A model generated the notes under the pieces. It saw only the letters and a list, made by a program, of their open reading frames with translations, did not search any database and was not told where the DNA came from. Of a stretch of DNA of 64,000 nt, positions 62,208-64,000 are shown one piece after another. The stretch comes from DATDAH01 sp963792205 (GTDB lineage: Bacteria; Actinomycetota; Acidimicrobiia; Acidimicrobiales; DATDAH01), in NCBI GenBank assembly GCA_963792205.1, contig CAWBVI010000005.1, forward strand, positions 372,001-436,000. The letters are read 5' to 3'. The translations under genes and the position numbers were made by a program. The stretch's first letter is position 1. Every line of letters begins with the position of its first letter.

Positions 62208-62223
62208 CTAGCCGATCGGCTAG
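62208..62223. promoter_or_regulatory. 16-bp perfect palindrome upstream of the P450 (CTAGCCGATCGGCTAG)
   Basis: The perfect dyad occupies the 44-base gap between the acyl-CoA dehydrogenase-like gene and the P450 gene. Its size and symmetry fit a TetR or GntR operator. It could control a separate P450 promoter inside the operon. The local regulator would be the TetR at 55615, or another one elsewhere. Confidence 0.6.
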
Positions 62224-62234
62224 CCTCCGGCCCG

Positions 62235-63431
62235 ATGACCACGGCCACGGCGGCACTCAACTACGACCCCTACGACCTCGAGATCGACGCGGATCCGTAC
62301 CCGACCTACCGCCGGCTGCGGGACGAGGCGCCCCTCTACTACAACGAGCCGTACGACTTCTACGCCGTGAGCCGGTTCGACGACGTCCAGCGGGGGCTGG
62401 TCGACCGCGAGACCTACAGCTCGGCGAAGGGCGCGGTGCTCGAGATCATCAAGGCCGACATGGACATGCCGCCGGGTGTGTTCATCTTCGAGGACCCGCC
62501 GCGGCACAGCGTCCACCGGGGGCTGCTCTCCCGCGTGTTCACCCCGAAGAAGATGGAGGCCCTGGAGCCGAAGGTGCGGGAGTTCTGCGCCCGGGCCCTG
62601 GATCCGCTGGTGGGCGCCGGGGGCTTCGACTTCGTGGCCGACCTGGGTGCCCAGATGCCGATGCGCACGATCGGGATGCTGCTCGGCGTGCCGGAATCGG
62701 CGCAGGAGGAGGCCCGCGACCGGGCCGATGCGTCGTTGCGCACCGACCCCGGCCAGCCCATGGCCGTCGAGGGGATGGAGATCGGCCAACCCGACTTCTT
62801 CGCGGAGTACATCGACTGGCGGACCGAGCACCCCTCCGACGACCTGATGACCGAGCTGCTGTTCGCCGAGTTCGAGGACGAGACGGGGACGACCCGCCGG
62901 CTGACCCGGGACGAGGTGATCATCTTCCTCAGCGTCCTCTCCGGCGCCGGCAACGAGACCACCAACCGCCTCATCGGGTGGATGGGCAAGGTGCTGGCCG
63001 ATCACCCCGAGCAGCGCCGCGAGCTGGTCGAGGACCGGTCGCTCGTCCGGAACACCATCGAGGAGCTCCTCCGGTTCGAGGGGCCCACGCCGCACGTCGG
63101 CCGCTACGTCACCCGCGACGTCGAGCTCCACGGCGGCACGGTGCCGGCCGGCAGCGCCATGCTCTGCCTCAGCGGGTCGGCGAACCGCGACGAGCGCCAG
63201 TACGACGAGCCCGACCGCTTCGACATCCACCGCGAGATCGGCCAGCACCTCACGTTCGGCTACGGCATCCACTTCTGCCTCGGCGCCGCGCTGGCCCGGC
63301 TCGAGGGCCGCGTCGCGCTGGACGAGGTCCTGTCCCGCTTCCCCGAGTGGGAGGTCGACATGGACCACGCCCGGCGGGCCCCCACCTCGACCGTCCGGGG
63401 CTGGGAGTCGCTCCCCGTGGTCATCTCCTGA
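62235..63431 (+). CDS. Cytochrome P450
   Basis: This 398-residue P450 has the I-helix motif 'VLSGAGNETTNRLI', the ExxR helix 'TIEELLRFEGPT' and the heme loop 'FGYGIHFCLGAALARLE'. It follows the acyl-CoA dehydrogenase pair by 44 bases and couples by TGATG to the reductase-like gene. The setting (KshB-like reductase, FadE pair) suggests steroid or terpenoid oxidation, but the exact CYP family cannot be assigned by eye. Confidence 0.95.
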   Translation: MTTATAALNYDPYDLEIDADPYPTYRRLRDEAPLYYNEPYDFYAVSRFDDVQRGLVDRETYSSAKGAVLEIIKADMDMPPGVFIFEDPPRHSVHRGLLSRVFTPKKMEALEPKVREFCARALDPLVGAGGFDFVADLGAQMPMRTIGMLLGVPESAQEEARDRADASLRTDPGQPMAVEGMEIGQPDFFAEYIDWRTEHPSDDLMTELLFAEFEDETGTTRRLTRDEVIIFLSVLSGAGNETTNRLIGWMGKVLADHPEQRRELVEDRSLVRNTIEELLRFEGPTPHVGRYVTRDVELHGGTVPAGSAMLCLSGSANRDERQYDEPDRFDIHREIGQHLTFGYGIHFCLGAALARLEGRVALDEVLSRFPEWEVDMDHARRAPTSTVRGWESLPVVIS

Positions 63432-64000
63432 TGACGACGCCCCTCCGCGTCATCCAGTGGGCGACGGGCAACACCGGCCAGCGGGCCCTGCGGGAGGTGG
63501 TCCGCCACCCGTCGCTCGAGCTCGCCGGTGTCCTCGTCTACGACGACGCCAAGGACGGCCTCGATGCGGGCGAGCTCTGCGACGAGGGCCCGACCGGCGT
63601 CCTGGCCACGACCGACCGAGAGGCGATCCTCGCGCATCGAGGCGGACTGCGCCGTGTACATGCCCCGGGCCACGGGTCGGGGCCAGACCCGGGCCGGGCT
63701 CACCGAGGACGAGCTGGTCGACGACGTCGTGGGCCTGCTCGGGTCGGGCACGAACATCGTCACCACCTGCAGCGACCTGTTCGCCCGGGGGGTGCGGCTG
63801 AGCGACGAGAACCGGGCCCGGGTGTTCGACGCCTGTGCGACCGGGGGCTCGTCGGTGTGGGCCAGCGGCAGCGACCCCGGGTTCATCACCGAGACCCTCC
63901 CGATGGCCCTGCTGTCGGTGCAGCGCCACGTCGACCTGATCGAGATCGAGGAGTTCGGCGACCTCTCCCACCGGCCGTCGCCGCACATGGTGATGGAGCA
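63431..64000 (+). CDS. Dihydrodipicolinate reductase-like oxidoreductase (3' partial, frameshift)
   Basis: The N-terminus 'RVIQWATGNTGQRALREVVRHPSLELAGVLV' and the segment 'ATGGSSVWASGSDPGFITETLPMALLSVQ' match the gene at 51043-52071. The ATG overlaps the P450 stop (TGATG). One extra C at 63635 shifts the frame between 'DREAILA' and 'IEADCAVYMPRAT'. The gene runs off the right edge. Function is unknown; the family is common beside P450 and acyl-CoA genes in actinobacteria. Confidence 0.8.
   Translation, partial: MTTPLRVIQWATGNTGQRALREVVRHPSLELAGVLVYDDAKDGLDAGELCDEGPTGVLATTDREAILAHRGGLRRVHAPGHGSGPDPGRAHRGRAGRRRRGPARVGHEHRHHLQRPVRPGGAAERREPGPGVRRLCDRGLVGVGQRQRPRVHHRDPPDGPAVGAAPRRPDRDRGVRRPLPPAVAAHGDGA

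Noticed and set aside
2236..63635. Programmed +1 frameshifting in the many broken genes
   Set aside because: There is no common slippery site and the genes are unrelated; error or modified-base effects explain them more simply.
1..64000. tRNA, rRNA or CRISPR array
   Set aside because: No cloverleaf-like GC-stem with GTTCGA loops, no rRNA landmarks and no regularly spaced repeats were seen by eye.

Overview
The window is about 70% GC, densely packed and almost entirely protein coding. Many start codons are GTG, and most neighbouring genes are joined by ATGA, GTGA or TGATG overlaps. The gene content (five cytochrome P450s, SDRs, acyl-CoA enzymes, an F420-type nitroreductase, a 13E12-type HNH gene under a LexA box, DUF35/Ltp2 partners, leaderless promoters) points to a soil or marine actinobacterium. 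Acidimicrobiia is my best guess by inference. I see no rRNA, tRNA, CRISPR array or insertion sequence.

Layout. 0-7 kb: an amidohydrolase (cut by the left edge), TetR and PadR regulators, a membrane protein, VOC and SRPBCC proteins, and a tandem pair of M24 peptidase-fold genes. 7-14.7 kb: lipid-type metabolism (VOC relic, TesB thioesterase, lipoprotein hydrolase, acyl-CoA ligase, epoxide hydrolase), a winged-helix/hydrolase fusion, a flavin monooxygenase and OsmC. 14.9-19.0 kb: a lower-GC island bordered by a broken hydrolase, holding a soluble-protein/membrane-protein pair of unknown function, a PIN-domain gene, a gene relic and a DUF6414-like gene. 19-25.7 kb: a D-aminoacylase/SDR/aldo-keto reductase operon, a Ddn-like nitroreductase, the HNH gene, and an ArsR-ArsC fusion with a VOC protein. 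25.7-37.9 kb: GNAT, DUF4386, TetR, Xre/DUF2975, three P450s, aldehyde dehydrogenase, enoyl-CoA hydratase, a lipoprotein solute-binding protein, an amidohydrolase and an SDR. 38-45 kb: sulfotransferase, dioxygenases, and a uronate operon (uxaC, mannitol-type dehydrogenase, LarA-like). 45.9-52 kb: a branched-chain amino acid type ABC transporter built from fused polypeptides, LivH-LivM-LivG in one chain and MFS-LivF in another. 52-64 kb: an SDR, a flavin monooxygenase, and a cluster resembling steroid side-chain and ring degradation (P450s, Ltp2-like thiolase, DUF35, KshB-like reductase, two-subunit acyl-CoA dehydrogenase).

Three sites with the palindrome TGACACGGTGTCA (one with a mismatch) sit before the reductase operon/nitroreductase, between the P450 and aldehyde dehydrogenase operons, and before the enoyl-CoA hydratase. 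They suggest one TetR-type regulon across 12 kb.

About a dozen genes carry a single-base frameshift. Nearly all are one extra G or C, and the surrounding reading frames are otherwise intact. Removing one base per site restores exact codon counts, so I treat these as probable sequencing or assembly errors and annotate each gene as one unit. The most interesting candidates are the fused transporter, the uronate operon with a LarA-type epimerase, and the unknown two-gene unit in the island.
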